Positions 17,738-25,971 of a DNA stretch of 64,000 bases are shown here, piece after piece (positions within the stretch are counted from its first letter, which is position 1; each line of letters starts with the position of its first letter). The notes under the pieces are model-generated. The model worked only from the letters and a program-made list of their open reading frames with translations, searched no databases and was not told where the DNA came from. The DNA comes from Mariniblastus sp. (GTDB taxonomy: Bacteria > Planctomycetota > Planctomycetia > Pirellulales > Pirellulaceae): positions 25,560 to 89,559 of the forward strand of contig JAKVBF010000001.1 of the NCBI GenBank assembly GCA_022447555.1, read 5' to 3'. The position numbers were made by a program, and so were the translations under genes.

Positions 17738-19300
17738 ATGATCGAATATCGCCGCTTGCGCGCACCTGACGAGGACCGAGGATCACTTGTTGAACCGGCA
17801 TTTGAGGATGCCTCCGACCTCGTCTTTGAAAACCAGGCATCGGCAGCGAGACAATCACCGGAGATCGCGGGCCAGTCCCTTGCGAATTTGTCGGAACTCG
17901 GCAGGACGGAACTGCTCGATTTAGCGTTTCGCTATACCTCTTCGTACCGAAACACGGCCCTGGATCAACGAAACGCCAACACCATCGTTATGTCGGGGCA
18001 TCAGCCAAAGCTTTTCCACCCGGGCGTCTGGTTTAAAAATTTCGCCCTCTCAAATTTGGGCAAGCGACTCGGCGCAACGCCCGTCAATCTGATTGTGGAT
18101 AACGACATTGCCGGCGTGACCTCAGTTTCGGCTCCGGATTTGAAGGGTTCCACAGCAACCATTAACCATATTCCCGTCGATCAGCCGGGGGCTAACATAC
18201 CGTTTGAGTGTCGTTCTATTGTTGACCCGTACTACTTTCGTCAATTTAGTCGTCGAGCAACAGACGCCATGCTTGGGATGGTGGTCACCCCTCTTGTCGC
18301 GCGACTATGGCCCCATGTCTGCTCTCAACTCACAGCTGACTCAAACTATGGCGCTGTGCTGGCCAAAGGACGGCACCTTTTGGAGCAGGATGCCGGGTTG
18401 GAAACTTTGGAAGTCCCTCTCAGTCAAGTCGCCGAAACAAAAGCGTTTTCATATTTAGCTCTAGAGATCTTTCAGAGGATTCAAGATTTTCACACGGCCT
18501 ACAACACCTGCCTTTATGATTATCGGGACATCCATCGCATACGAAGTAACTCGCATCCTGTCCCTGCATTAGAGAAGGAAAACGGATTCTATGAAGCTCC
18601 GTTCTGGGTTTGGCACACCCAACACCCGATCCGAAAGCCACTCTTCATTAAACGAGACCGTAACGGACACCGATTAACCGATCGATCGGGTTGGCAAGTC
18701 ACCATTGAAGTCGATAACTTTGCCGCTCAATTCTGCGAACTGCGCGATCAGGGAGTCGCCATTCGACCAAGAGCACTGGTCACAACGCTGTTCAGTCGAA
18801 TGATCTTGAGCGATCTGTTCCTACATGGGATCGGCGGTTCCAAGTACGACCAACTGACTGACGCCATTGCCCAGCGATTTCTAAATTTCGAAATGCCAAA
18901 GCATCTCACACTGACAGCAACGGCCACCCTACCCTGTGAAACAGAGAACGTCCTACCCTCAGACGTGACCGATTTGGACACATTGGATCGGGACTTGCGA
19001 TTCCACCCGGAAAATCACGTTGCGGGAGACGCCCCGCAAATCGCCAAATGGGTTGCCCGAAAACACTATTGGTTGAACCAAGCATTGCCGCCAGGAAAAC
19101 GAAAAGATCGGCACCAAGGAATCAACCAATGCAATGAACAGTTACAAGCATTTGTCCAACCCTCCCGTCAGAGACTGGCTCAGGAACGCGAGCAACTAAC
19201 GAGCCAGCTTAAAATCAACCAGATTGCAAGGTCTCGTGAATATAGTTACTCCCTCTTCCCGGAAAACCTGATCGAAGACCTTAAAACACTCGCTCAATAA
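17738..19300 (+). CDS. Conserved-looking protein of unknown function with a 'GHQPxLFHPG' motif
   Basis: About 520 aa from ATG 17738; GTG codons at 17711 and 17717 would overlap the glycosyltransferase stop and are less likely. There is no signal peptide or membrane helix. The segment 'MSGHQPKLFHPGVWFKNF' faintly recalls the 'GQQPGLFtGP' motif of BshC-type cysteine-adding enzymes of bacillithiol synthesis. The following 'VNLIVDNDIAG' could be a Rossmann-like strand. Similarity beyond this is not evident, so BshC activity is not claimed. The C-terminus has a charged helical region ('RLAQEREQLTSQLKINQIA'). It sits tightly behind a GT2 gene and converges with metG (12-nt gap). Confidence 0.75.
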   Translation: MIEYRRLRAPDEDRGSLVEPAFEDASDLVFENQASAARQSPEIAGQSLANLSELGRTELLDLAFRYTSSYRNTALDQRNANTIVMSGHQPKLFHPGVWFKNFALSNLGKRLGATPVNLIVDNDIAGVTSVSAPDLKGSTATINHIPVDQPGANIPFECRSIVDPYYFRQFSRRATDAMLGMVVTPLVARLWPHVCSQLTADSNYGAVLAKGRHLLEQDAGLETLEVPLSQVAETKAFSYLALEIFQRIQDFHTAYNTCLYDYRDIHRIRSNSHPVPALEKENGFYEAPFWVWHTQHPIRKPLFIKRDRNGHRLTDRSGWQVTIEVDNFAAQFCELRDQGVAIRPRALVTTLFSRMILSDLFLHGIGGSKYDQLTDAIAQRFLNFEMPKHLTLTATATLPCETENVLPSDVTDLDTLDRDLRFHPENHVAGDAPQIAKWVARKHYWLNQALPPGKRKDRHQGINQCNEQLQAFVQPSRQRLAQEREQLTSQLKINQIARSREYSYSLFPENLIEDLKTLAQ

Positions 19301-19312
19301 CATAGGTCGGCG

Positions 19313-21391
19313 TTAGTGGACTCTCTGACCAGGCACAGCCCCTTCATCAGGACTCAATAAAAACACCTCGGCACCACCGGCTCCCGAGGCGCAAACCATT
19401 CCCTCGCTCAAACCAAATTTCATCTGCCTTGGTTTTAGATTGGCCACCATCACCACCAATCGCCCAACTAGTTTCTCCGGTTCGTAAGCCGCTTTAATGC
19501 CAGCAAAAACCGTCCGGGTTTCATCCCCCCCAAGGCTTAGCTTCAGTTTCAATAACTTTCGAGCGCCATCGACGTGATCCGCTTCGACCACCCTCGCCAC
19601 GCGCAAGTCAACCTTCACAAAGTCATCAATCGTACATTCCTCGGTCATCGGCTCAGCTGCTAGGGCTTCACCGCCGTCTTGAAACTTAGCCGTTGATTCG
19701 GAGAGAGTGGCTGCCAATTCTTCGGCTTGCTCTTTTTGAGTGTCGTCAACCATTTTATCGATATCCTTTTGATCAATTCGTTTCATCATGTGTTTGAATT
19801 TTGCTACTGGTGTACCCAATTGTGGTGTCTTTGATTGCTCCCAATCGGTGATCGGCTCGCCTAATAAAGTTTCCGTCTTTTTCGCTAAATCAGGTAAGAC
19901 AGGGCTCAGATAAATGACCAGCTGTCGAAAGAGGTTAATCGCGACAGTGCATACATCTTGCAACTGGCCAGCCCGTGCAGGATCTTTCTTTAGGTTCCAA
20001 GGCTCTGCCTGTTCCACATAAGGATTAGCCTCGTCGGCCAAAGCCATGATCAAACGCATGGCACGATTGTAATCACAACTTTCATAAGCTTCGGCAATTT
20101 CCTCCCCTGCCGCCGCGGCCTTATCGAACAGGCCTCCATCGTCCGGATAGACCGAAGCCAATCCGACATCTCTGACAAACTTAGCGCTTCGGGAGGCCAG
20201 ATTCACGACTTTGTTTACAAGGTCCGAATTGACCTTCATCACAAATTCTTCGAGGCTTAAATCAATATCGTCGAGCTTTGGCCCCAGTTTTGATGCGTAA
20301 AAGTAACGTAGCGCTGAGGGATCTAAATGACGATGGAACGTTTCAGCCTTGATAAAAGTCCCTTTGCTTTTGGACATTTTCTCACCATTGACTGTCAAAA
20401 AGCCATGGATATGAACTTTGGTGGGTAACTGAAAACCTGCCGTCTTGAGCATCCCAGGCCAAAACAGTGTATGGAAATAGGTGATGTCTTTCCCCAAGAA
20501 ATGGTGGATCTCACATTCTTCACTGCGCCACCAATCATCAAGGCACTCCCCATTCTTATCACACCACTGCTGAGTAGACGCGATGTAACCAATTGGCGCG
20601 TCAAACCAGACGTACCAAAAATGCCCAGGGCTATCCGGAATCTCAAATCCAAAATAAGGCGCGGGCCGCGAGATGTCCCAATCTCGTAAGATTTTTGCTC
20701 CTTCGGGGGAATCGCCAGAACCCAAGAAGTGACCTTTTAAATAGTTTGCGACTTCGGGCTGTAAATGATCTTCGTTTTGCGTCCACTGCTCAAGAAACCC
20801 GTGCAGCTGTTCCAATTCGATAAACAAATGCTCAGCTGTCCGAATTTCTGGAGTGGATCCCGATAGGGTGCTGATCGGATCAATTAATTCAGCCGGAGTA
20901 TAGGTCGTTCCGCATTGACTGCAATTATCACCAGGCTGATCAGGACTCCCGCAAGTAGGACAAGTTCCACGAACGAATCGGTCTGCTAAAAAAGTTTTCT
21001 GCTGAACATCAAAGAGTTGCTCAACATCCTTGGTTTTCACCAGCCCGGCTTCTCGGATCGCGGACCAAATTTCCCCACATAACTGCCGATTCTCAGAACT
21101 ATGAGTGCTGCCATAGTTGTCGAAACTGATTTGAAAATGACTAAAATCTCGCTCATGCTCTTGCTGGGATTGAGCAATGACCTGCTCTTCTGATCGCGAT
21201 TCTCGCCTCGCACGAAGCATGATTGCCGTACCATGAGTATCATCAGCACACACATAAACGCAGTGATTTCCACGCAATCGCTGAAAACGCACCCAGATGT
21301 CCGTTTGGATATATTCAACCAAATGTCCTAAATGGATCGGTCCGTTGGCATAGGGCAATGCCGACGTGACCAATATCCTTCGTTTGCTCAT
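19313..21391 (-). CDS. metG: Methionyl-tRNA synthetase with C-terminal tRNA-binding domain
   Basis: 692 aa from ATG 21391 ('[17 protein letters not shown]'); the track start adds 13 residues. Class I signatures are '[10 protein letters not shown]' (HIGH) and '[11 protein letters not shown]' (KMSKS). The zinc knuckle has two Cys pairs ('CPTCGSPD' and 'CSQCG'). The anticodon-binding helices are followed by a Trbp111-like OB domain ('[14 protein letters not shown]' to the end) that dimerises and helps bind tRNA. It charges Met on elongator and initiator tRNA. The gene is complete, convergent with the unknown gene at 17738 and divergent from the aldolase-like gene. Confidence 0.97.
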   Translation of the reverse strand: MSKRRILVTSALPYANGPIHLGHLVEYIQTDIWVRFQRLRGNHCVYVCADDTHGTAIMLRARRESRSEEQVIAQSQQEHERDFSHFQISFDNYGSTHSSENRQLCGEIWSAIREAGLVKTKDVEQLFDVQQKTFLADRFVRGTCPTCGSPDQPGDNCSQCGTTYTPAELIDPISTLSGSTPEIRTAEHLFIELEQLHGFLEQWTQNEDHLQPEVANYLKGHFLGSGDSPEGAKILRDWDISRPAPYFGFEIPDSPGHFWYVWFDAPIGYIASTQQWCDKNGECLDDWWRSEECEIHHFLGKDITYFHTLFWPGMLKTAGFQLPTKVHIHGFLTVNGEKMSKSKGTFIKAETFHRHLDPSALRYFYASKLGPKLDDIDLSLEEFVMKVNSDLVNKVVNLASRSAKFVRDVGLASVYPDDGGLFDKAAAAGEEIAEAYESCDYNRAMRLIMALADEANPYVEQAEPWNLKKDPARAGQLQDVCTVAINLFRQLVIYLSPVLPDLAKKTETLLGEPITDWEQSKTPQLGTPVAKFKHMMKRIDQKDIDKMVDDTQKEQAEELAATLSESTAKFQDGGEALAAEPMTEECTIDDFVKVDLRVARVVEADHVDGARKLLKLKLSLGGDETRTVFAGIKAAYEPEKLVGRLVVMVANLKPRQMKFGLSEGMVCASGAGGAEVFLLSPDEGAVPGQRVH

Positions 21392-21506
21392 AATGGAGTC
21401 CATCCAACCGGGAATTACCCAATCATTCAAAATTCAAGAATCACCGACCCCGATTCTATCCCAAAATCTCCAATCGCGTAGGGCAGGCGTTTTAAACGGA
21501 ACAAAC

Positions 21507-22637
21507 ATGAACAAAAATCAAGCCGCAGACCACTACACCATCCACGACGCCGATGAAATCTTTTCACCCGGTTTATTAATCTTTAAGGAGCTCGTTGAGC
21601 ACAACCTCAAGGCGATGATTCAAATGGCAGGTGGTCCGCATCGTTTGTGCCCTCATTGCAAGACTCATAAAACCCGAGAGATCATACGAATAGAAAAGGC
21701 CATGGGCATAATGAGCCATAAATGCGCAACCGTGGCGGAGGCTGAAATGCTGGCGACAGAGGGGATCCCCGAAATCTTATTGGCTTATCAAATGGTGGGC
21801 CCCAACCTGAAGCGAATGGTTGAACTCGTCAAAACGTTCCCCGATACCCAATTCACCACGCTTATCGACCACCCGACTGCGGCAGGCCAATTGGGTCGGC
21901 TGATGAAGTTAGCTGACCAAGAGATCGCCGTCTTAATCGATCTCAATCCTGGAATGGATCGCACAGGGATTGAGCCGGGACCCAACGCGATGGAACTTCT
22001 AGAAATGGTAATGGGTTTGGAAGGTCTTCAACTGCAAGGGCTTCATTGGTACGACGGTCAAAACCGACACGCGGATTTGCAGCAGCGCAGACTGGCTGTG
22101 GACAACGGGTGGAACCGCTTCACCCTTTTTCGCGATCAAGTGTTGATGAATGGAATACCCATTCAGAGGATTGTCGCGGCTGGCTCCGGCTCCTTTCCTA
22201 TTTTAGCTGAAAAGGGCGAGCCTCAGCTGCAGCTCAGTCCTGGTACAACGGTATTATTTGACTCCGAACTCGCGGAAATCTTTCCTGAGATGCCCTTTAT
22301 CCCAGCCATTGGGATCTTGACGCGAGTCGTCAGCCGAAATCGTTGGAACGAGGTGACGCTCGATGTCGGTCACAAGTCTTGCGCGGCCGATCAGCCTGCT
22401 GGCAATCGTCTCAGATTTCCACAATTCCCCAACGCAAAAGAAATCAATCAAACCGAAGAGCATTTGGTCATTTCCGACCCCGCGGTAAATGAGCTCAATC
22501 TCGGTGACGCCATTGTGGCATTGCCGCGGCACGCCTGCCCCACCACAGCGGTCCATCAATTCGCAGACGTGATCTCCAATCATGAGCGGGTCGCACAATG
22601 GAAGATCGCAGCCCGGGATCGCATGTTAACCATCTAG
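21507..22637 (+). CDS. D-threonine aldolase/D-serine dehydratase-like PLP enzyme
   Basis: 376 aa from ATG 21507 ('MNKNQAADHYTIHDADE'); the upstream track region overlaps the metG start. It has the alanine-racemase-type PLP barrel at the N-terminus with the Schiff-base lysine in 'CPHCKTHKT', and a 'DLNPGMDRTG' segment. The C-terminal beta domain carries 'DVGHKSCAAD' and 'LPRHACPTT'; the His-x-Cys pair is the metal site used by D-serine dehydratase and D-threonine aldolase. It would cleave or dehydrate a D-hydroxy-amino acid. The precise substrate is unresolved. Convergent with fabF (24-nt gap). Confidence 0.87.
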   Translation: MNKNQAADHYTIHDADEIFSPGLLIFKELVEHNLKAMIQMAGGPHRLCPHCKTHKTREIIRIEKAMGIMSHKCATVAEAEMLATEGIPEILLAYQMVGPNLKRMVELVKTFPDTQFTTLIDHPTAAGQLGRLMKLADQEIAVLIDLNPGMDRTGIEPGPNAMELLEMVMGLEGLQLQGLHWYDGQNRHADLQQRRLAVDNGWNRFTLFRDQVLMNGIPIQRIVAAGSGSFPILAEKGEPQLQLSPGTTVLFDSELAEIFPEMPFIPAIGILTRVVSRNRWNEVTLDVGHKSCAADQPAGNRLRFPQFPNAKEINQTEEHLVISDPAVNELNLGDAIVALPRHACPTTAVHQFADVISNHERVAQWKIAARDRMLTI

Positions 22638-22660
22638 CGTTTTAAGAACGCCCCAGTTCA

Positions 22661-23962
22661 TTAATCATTGAATTTGGATGTGATCAGAGTGATGTTCTGA
22701 CCGCCAAAACCAAAACTATTGTTCAGGGCAATTTCAACGTTCGCATCGCGAGCTTCGTTAGGAATATAGTCGAGATCACACAGTGGGTCCGGGTTTTCGT
22801 AGTTGATCGTTGGTGGCAAAACGCCATCTCGAATGGCCATCAAACAGACGATCAGCTCCGTCGCTCCAGCCGCCGCAATCAAGTGCCCCATCATACTTTT
22901 AGTGCTTGAAATGGGTGTCTGGTTGGCCCGATCGCCAAAGACCTCCCGGCAAGCCCGAGACTCTACCTTGTCATTGACCGTGGTACTGGTGCCGTGGGCG
23001 TTGACATAATTTACCTGCTCCGAATTCAACCCGGCATCGTTAAGTGCCATCCTCATGCACCCAATCGCACCACGACCTTCGGGGTGAATGTCTGTAATCC
23101 GATAGGCATCCGCAGTCGATCCATATCCGATCACTTCCCCTAGAATATTAGCGCCCCGCTTACGAGCAAACTCTAATTCCTCGAGAACAACCATCGCCCC
23201 GCCTTCGCCCAACACAAATCCGTCTCGTAATCGATCAAACGGACGGGAAGCTCCAGTGGGATTATCGTTGTTGGTTGAAAGTGCCGTCAGCAGGTTGAAT
23301 CCAGTGACCCCAAACGGGTGAATCATACTGTGAGTCCCACCCGACAGCATCACGTCGGCCTCACCCCGTCGAATGATTTCGGTAGCTTCGCCCACCGCCT
23401 GGCTGCTGGCAGCACACGCGGTCAGGCAGTTCGCGTTGGGCCCTTGTGCATTGAACATGCTGGCGATGTGACCGACCGGCATACTTGGTTCCTGCTCTAA
23501 TTCCAAAACGGGATTGAGCCGACTCAGTCCAGATTCTGTAAATTTCACAACATCGAGATTGCCTTCTTCATCAATTGACTCGGCCATCATTTCAGCGAAT
23601 GACATAAAGTCTTGATTGCCTTCGCCGCTTCCCATGTAGACCCCAAATCGTAACGGGTCAACAATGGCATCTAGAACGCCTGAATGAGCCATGGCCTGCT
23701 TGGCTGCCCCCGCAGCAAACTTCGTGTGACGCCCGCGGAATTTCCAAAGTTCAGGATCTTCCCCCGTATCGCAAATATCCCAGTTTTTTATCTCCGCAGA
23801 GATCCGTGTTGGGAACTGACTCGCGTCAAAGATTGTCGTGTAGCCGACGCCAGACTGACCTTCTCTCACCGCCGACCAAACGGTTTCCACATCATTTCCC
23901 ATCGGGTTGATCATCCCAACACCTGTGATGACCACTCGGCGTCGCTGATTCGTTGCAATCAT
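22661..23962 (-). CDS. fabF: Beta-ketoacyl-ACP synthase II-type condensing enzyme
   Basis: 433 aa. The thiolase-fold catalytic triad is complete: Cys in 'NCLTACAASSQA', His in 'NAHGTSTTVND' and His in 'MMGHLIAAAGATE'. The C-terminus 'NNSFGFGGQNITLI' is typical of FabF. It condenses malonyl-ACP with an acyl-ACP, extending the chain by two carbons. It is the last gene of a four-gene minus-strand cluster behind a FabZ-like protein, ACP and FabZ, and may serve a dedicated lipid rather than bulk fatty acid synthesis. No malonyl transferase or ketoreductase gene is adjacent. Confidence 0.94.
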   Translation of the reverse strand: MIATNQRRRVVITGVGMINPMGNDVETVWSAVREGQSGVGYTTIFDASQFPTRISAEIKNWDICDTGEDPELWKFRGRHTKFAAGAAKQAMAHSGVLDAIVDPLRFGVYMGSGEGNQDFMSFAEMMAESIDEEGNLDVVKFTESGLSRLNPVLELEQEPSMPVGHIASMFNAQGPNANCLTACAASSQAVGEATEIIRRGEADVMLSGGTHSMIHPFGVTGFNLLTALSTNNDNPTGASRPFDRLRDGFVLGEGGAMVVLEELEFARKRGANILGEVIGYGSTADAYRITDIHPEGRGAIGCMRMALNDAGLNSEQVNYVNAHGTSTTVNDKVESRACREVFGDRANQTPISSTKSMMGHLIAAAGATELIVCLMAIRDGVLPPTINYENPDPLCDLDYIPNEARDANVEIALNNSFGFGGQNITLITSKFND

Positions 23963-24031
23963 ATCTGGTTCTTTCGACTACTCGACCAAAACTTTTCGGA
24001 TTGGGCCGACACGATCAAAATGGCCCAACAA

Positions 24032-24577
24032 CTATGAGACCGATAACTCTGACCGTTCGGCCTTCAGCATGAATTCAGGAATTTTGATGGGGGAACCGTC
24101 CGGGTTCACACCAACCTCAAATAGTTTCCACACTCTCAAGCTGCGGCAAAGCCCGGCGGGCTCAAACAATTTGACATCCTGAAATTTTTCGTCATTTAAA
24201 ATGGCGAACATCAGTTCCATTTTTGACAAAATAAAATCTCCACGCCGAACCACGCCTTTGACAACCGCGCCATCGGCATTGAAAGTGCTAATATCAGCAC
24301 GCAGCGTCAATAAGTCGCCTGGAATCGCCTCCGCAAACATTTCAAGCTTCATGATTTTTGCCAGCACCAAGCGATCTTCAAAATCGCTAATCTGAGTACA
24401 TAGGATACCCCCTGTCTGAGCCATTCCCTCAACAATTAGAGAGGAAGGATAGGTGGGGTACCCCGGTACATACTCATCGATAGCCTCCTCGCTGAGGCTG
24501 ATTGACCGAACGGTGACCGCATGCTGACCGCTGACGAATTCTGTGAAACGGTCAAACAAAAACCAACGCATTGACAT
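24032..24577 (-). CDS. FabZ/FabA-like hotdog protein lacking the catalytic histidine
   Basis: About 181 aa from ATG 24577 ('MSMRWFLFDRF'; the Met at 24571 is equally possible). The region 'DEYVPGYPTYPSSLIVEGMAQ' aligns with the FabZ active-site block 'DHFPxxPxxPGVLxxEAxAQ'. The catalytic His is replaced by Tyr, while the helix Glu is kept in 'VEGMAQ'. The hotdog strands follow ('GDLLTLRADISTF', 'GVVRRGDFILSKMELMFAI'). With the His gone, normal 3-hydroxyacyl-ACP dehydration is doubtful; it may be a structural partner of the true FabZ or have another acyl-ACP activity. It lies between acpP and fabF. Confidence 0.8.
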   Translation of the reverse strand: MSMRWFLFDRFTEFVSGQHAVTVRSISLSEEAIDEYVPGYPTYPSSLIVEGMAQTGGILCTQISDFEDRLVLAKIMKLEMFAEAIPGDLLTLRADISTFNADGAVVKGVVRRGDFILSKMELMFAILNDEKFQDVKLFEPAGLCRSLRVWKLFEVGVNPDGSPIKIPEFMLKAERSELSVS

Positions 24578-24671
24578 AGCTCGCAAAAACAACGAGCTGG
24601 TCCCCACCAATGAGGCCAGCTCATTTAAGACTTGGCGTGTATTTCCTAATGGTGTCTACGGCCAAGCTTCG

Positions 24672-25055
24672 TTATGAAACTTTGGTCGCAACATAATTGC
24701 AAAGATCCTGGACCGTCAGAAGATTACCGAAGTCTTGGACCAGCGGATTTTCTTCAAACTTTGTCAGGTCTGCAAAAGGCATGCGCTCTTTCAACTTGAT
24801 CAATCCGGTCTCAGTGACTCGTCCATCTTGAACGTATTCCGCGTTCGTTAGAACATCATCCGGGAACAGGTCGTCACGTGGAATGGTGATGTCAAAAGCT
24901 TTTTCCAGCTTAAAGACAATATCCAGAAAGTCGATGGATTCCGCTCCGAGGTCGCCAACCAACGTCGCTTCTGGAGTGACTTCATCATCATCGACCCCCA
25001 AAGCGTCAATGAGGGCCTCTTTGACCTTTTCAAACACCTCTTCGTTACTGGGCAT
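24672..25055 (-). CDS. acpP: Acyl carrier protein with enlarged loop
   Basis: 127 aa, about 45-50 residues longer than a standard ACP. Helix I ('VFEKVKEALIDALGVDDDEV') and the attachment motif 'LGAESIDFLDIVFKLEKAF' are clear. The 4'-phosphopantetheine serine is Ser40, in 'AESID' rather than the usual 'DSLD'. The final helix ('LTVQDLCNYVATKV') is also recognisable. Between them sits an extra segment ('DGRVTETGLIKLKERMPFADLTKFEENP') not found in ordinary ACP. It carries acyl intermediates for the adjacent FabZ/FabF enzymes. Similar enlarged ACPs occur with specialised lipid clusters; a dedicated role is inferred. Confidence 0.93.
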   Translation of the reverse strand: MPSNEEVFEKVKEALIDALGVDDDEVTPEATLVGDLGAESIDFLDIVFKLEKAFDITIPRDDLFPDDVLTNAEYVQDGRVTETGLIKLKERMPFADLTKFEENPLVQDFGNLLTVQDLCNYVATKVS

Positions 25056-25143
25056 TTGTCACAATCTCCTGGTTTATTCAGTGTTGGTTCTAGGCAGTAT
25101 TGCCGCGTAATAGTGTGATCTATTTGACCCGATTAAGGCAATA

Positions 25144-25656
25144 TCAGGATAGTGACATTACGGTCTTCGAGGGATTATTTGGATTCATCTGGTCACAGAG
25201 CAAACGAAATGTCTTTTTGTACTGGGCGGTGTTGTATTCATCCACAAAAGCATCCGAGATGCCACGATCTGCTAAATTGTAGCTTTCTAGGACCATCCGA
25301 CCAACAACAGCTACTTCTCCATTAATTGAACCGGAAACTCGCAAATTTGTAAGGCGTTCCTTACGAGATTTAATCTGACAACTTACGTTCAGCGTGTCTC
25401 CAGGTTGCACGAAACCTTGGAATTTCATGCTTTTTGTTTCTTTTAGTGCTACATATGAGTTCTCAAAATCTTCCGATACTCGCACCAACCACATACCCGC
25501 CTGAAACAAGGATTCCAGCATTAAAACGCCGGGCATAACTGGAAACCGGGGGAAATGATCGGCTAAATAGCCCTCCGATAATGCCAAGCATCGACAAGCC
25601 TCAATCGACTCGCCTTTCTTGAGACTCAGAATTCGATCCAATTGGGTGAAACGCAT
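25144..25656 (-). CDS. fabZ: 3-hydroxyacyl-ACP dehydratase (FabZ type)
   Basis: 170 aa hotdog-fold protein. The active site is intact: 'DHFPRFPVMPGVLMLESLFQ' supplies both the catalytic His and the Glu. The second half has the expected 'MKFQGFVQPGDTLNVSCQI' strand. The C-terminus extends about 30 residues past a normal FabZ, ending in a charged/Asn-rich tail. It dehydrates 3-hydroxyacyl-ACP to trans-2-enoyl-ACP in the cytosol. It is the first gene of the cluster, 88 nt before acpP, and is divergent from ptsI across a 315-nt spacer. Confidence 0.9.
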   Translation of the reverse strand: MRFTQLDRILSLKKGESIEACRCLALSEGYLADHFPRFPVMPGVLMLESLFQAGMWLVRVSEDFENSYVALKETKSMKFQGFVQPGDTLNVSCQIKSRKERLTNLRVSGSINGEVAVVGRMVLESYNLADRGISDAFVDEYNTAQYKKTFRLLCDQMNPNNPSKTVMSLS

Positions 25657-25796
25657 TCACTTTCCGCTAATTGAAAGTCCTGTCGGCCAAACGTTTTAAC
25701 ACACCTGCGTGCAACGGATTTTGCCGCATTTAAAAGTCGACAATATAGCAAATCGCCCATATTGCCACAACAACAAAACAAAGGCAAAACAAAGCT

Positions 25797-25821
25797 AAGA
25801 CCCGCCAAAAGCGGGTCTTTT
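25797..25821. terminator. Strong orphan hairpin between divergent fabZ and ptsI
   Basis: Perfect 9-bp arms 'aagacccgc' (25797-25805) and 'gcgggtctt' (25811-25819) with a 5-nt loop, followed by a short T-run on the plus strand. No plus-strand gene ends upstream and ptsI only starts at 25972. The hairpin therefore either ends a short untranslated transcript or sits in the ptsI leader as an attenuator. The rest of the 25657-25971 spacer holds no ORF that looks real. Confidence 0.55.
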
Positions 25822-25971
25822 GGGGTAATGCGAGGCCTCTAGAAAGCCGTTCCTAAAACTGTTTTTTGACGAGTTGGTGACAGCGTTGAGGAATTTTAAA
25901 TTCAATCTCCACACCCAGTCTAGCCCAGCTTATCGTTTGTCATGACGACCAATGCTTGGTAGATTCTTGAA

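Noticed and set aside
24032-24577. Annotation of the FabZ-like gene as an active FabZ/FabA dehydratase
   Set aside because: The catalytic His is replaced by Tyr, so an active assignment is not justified.
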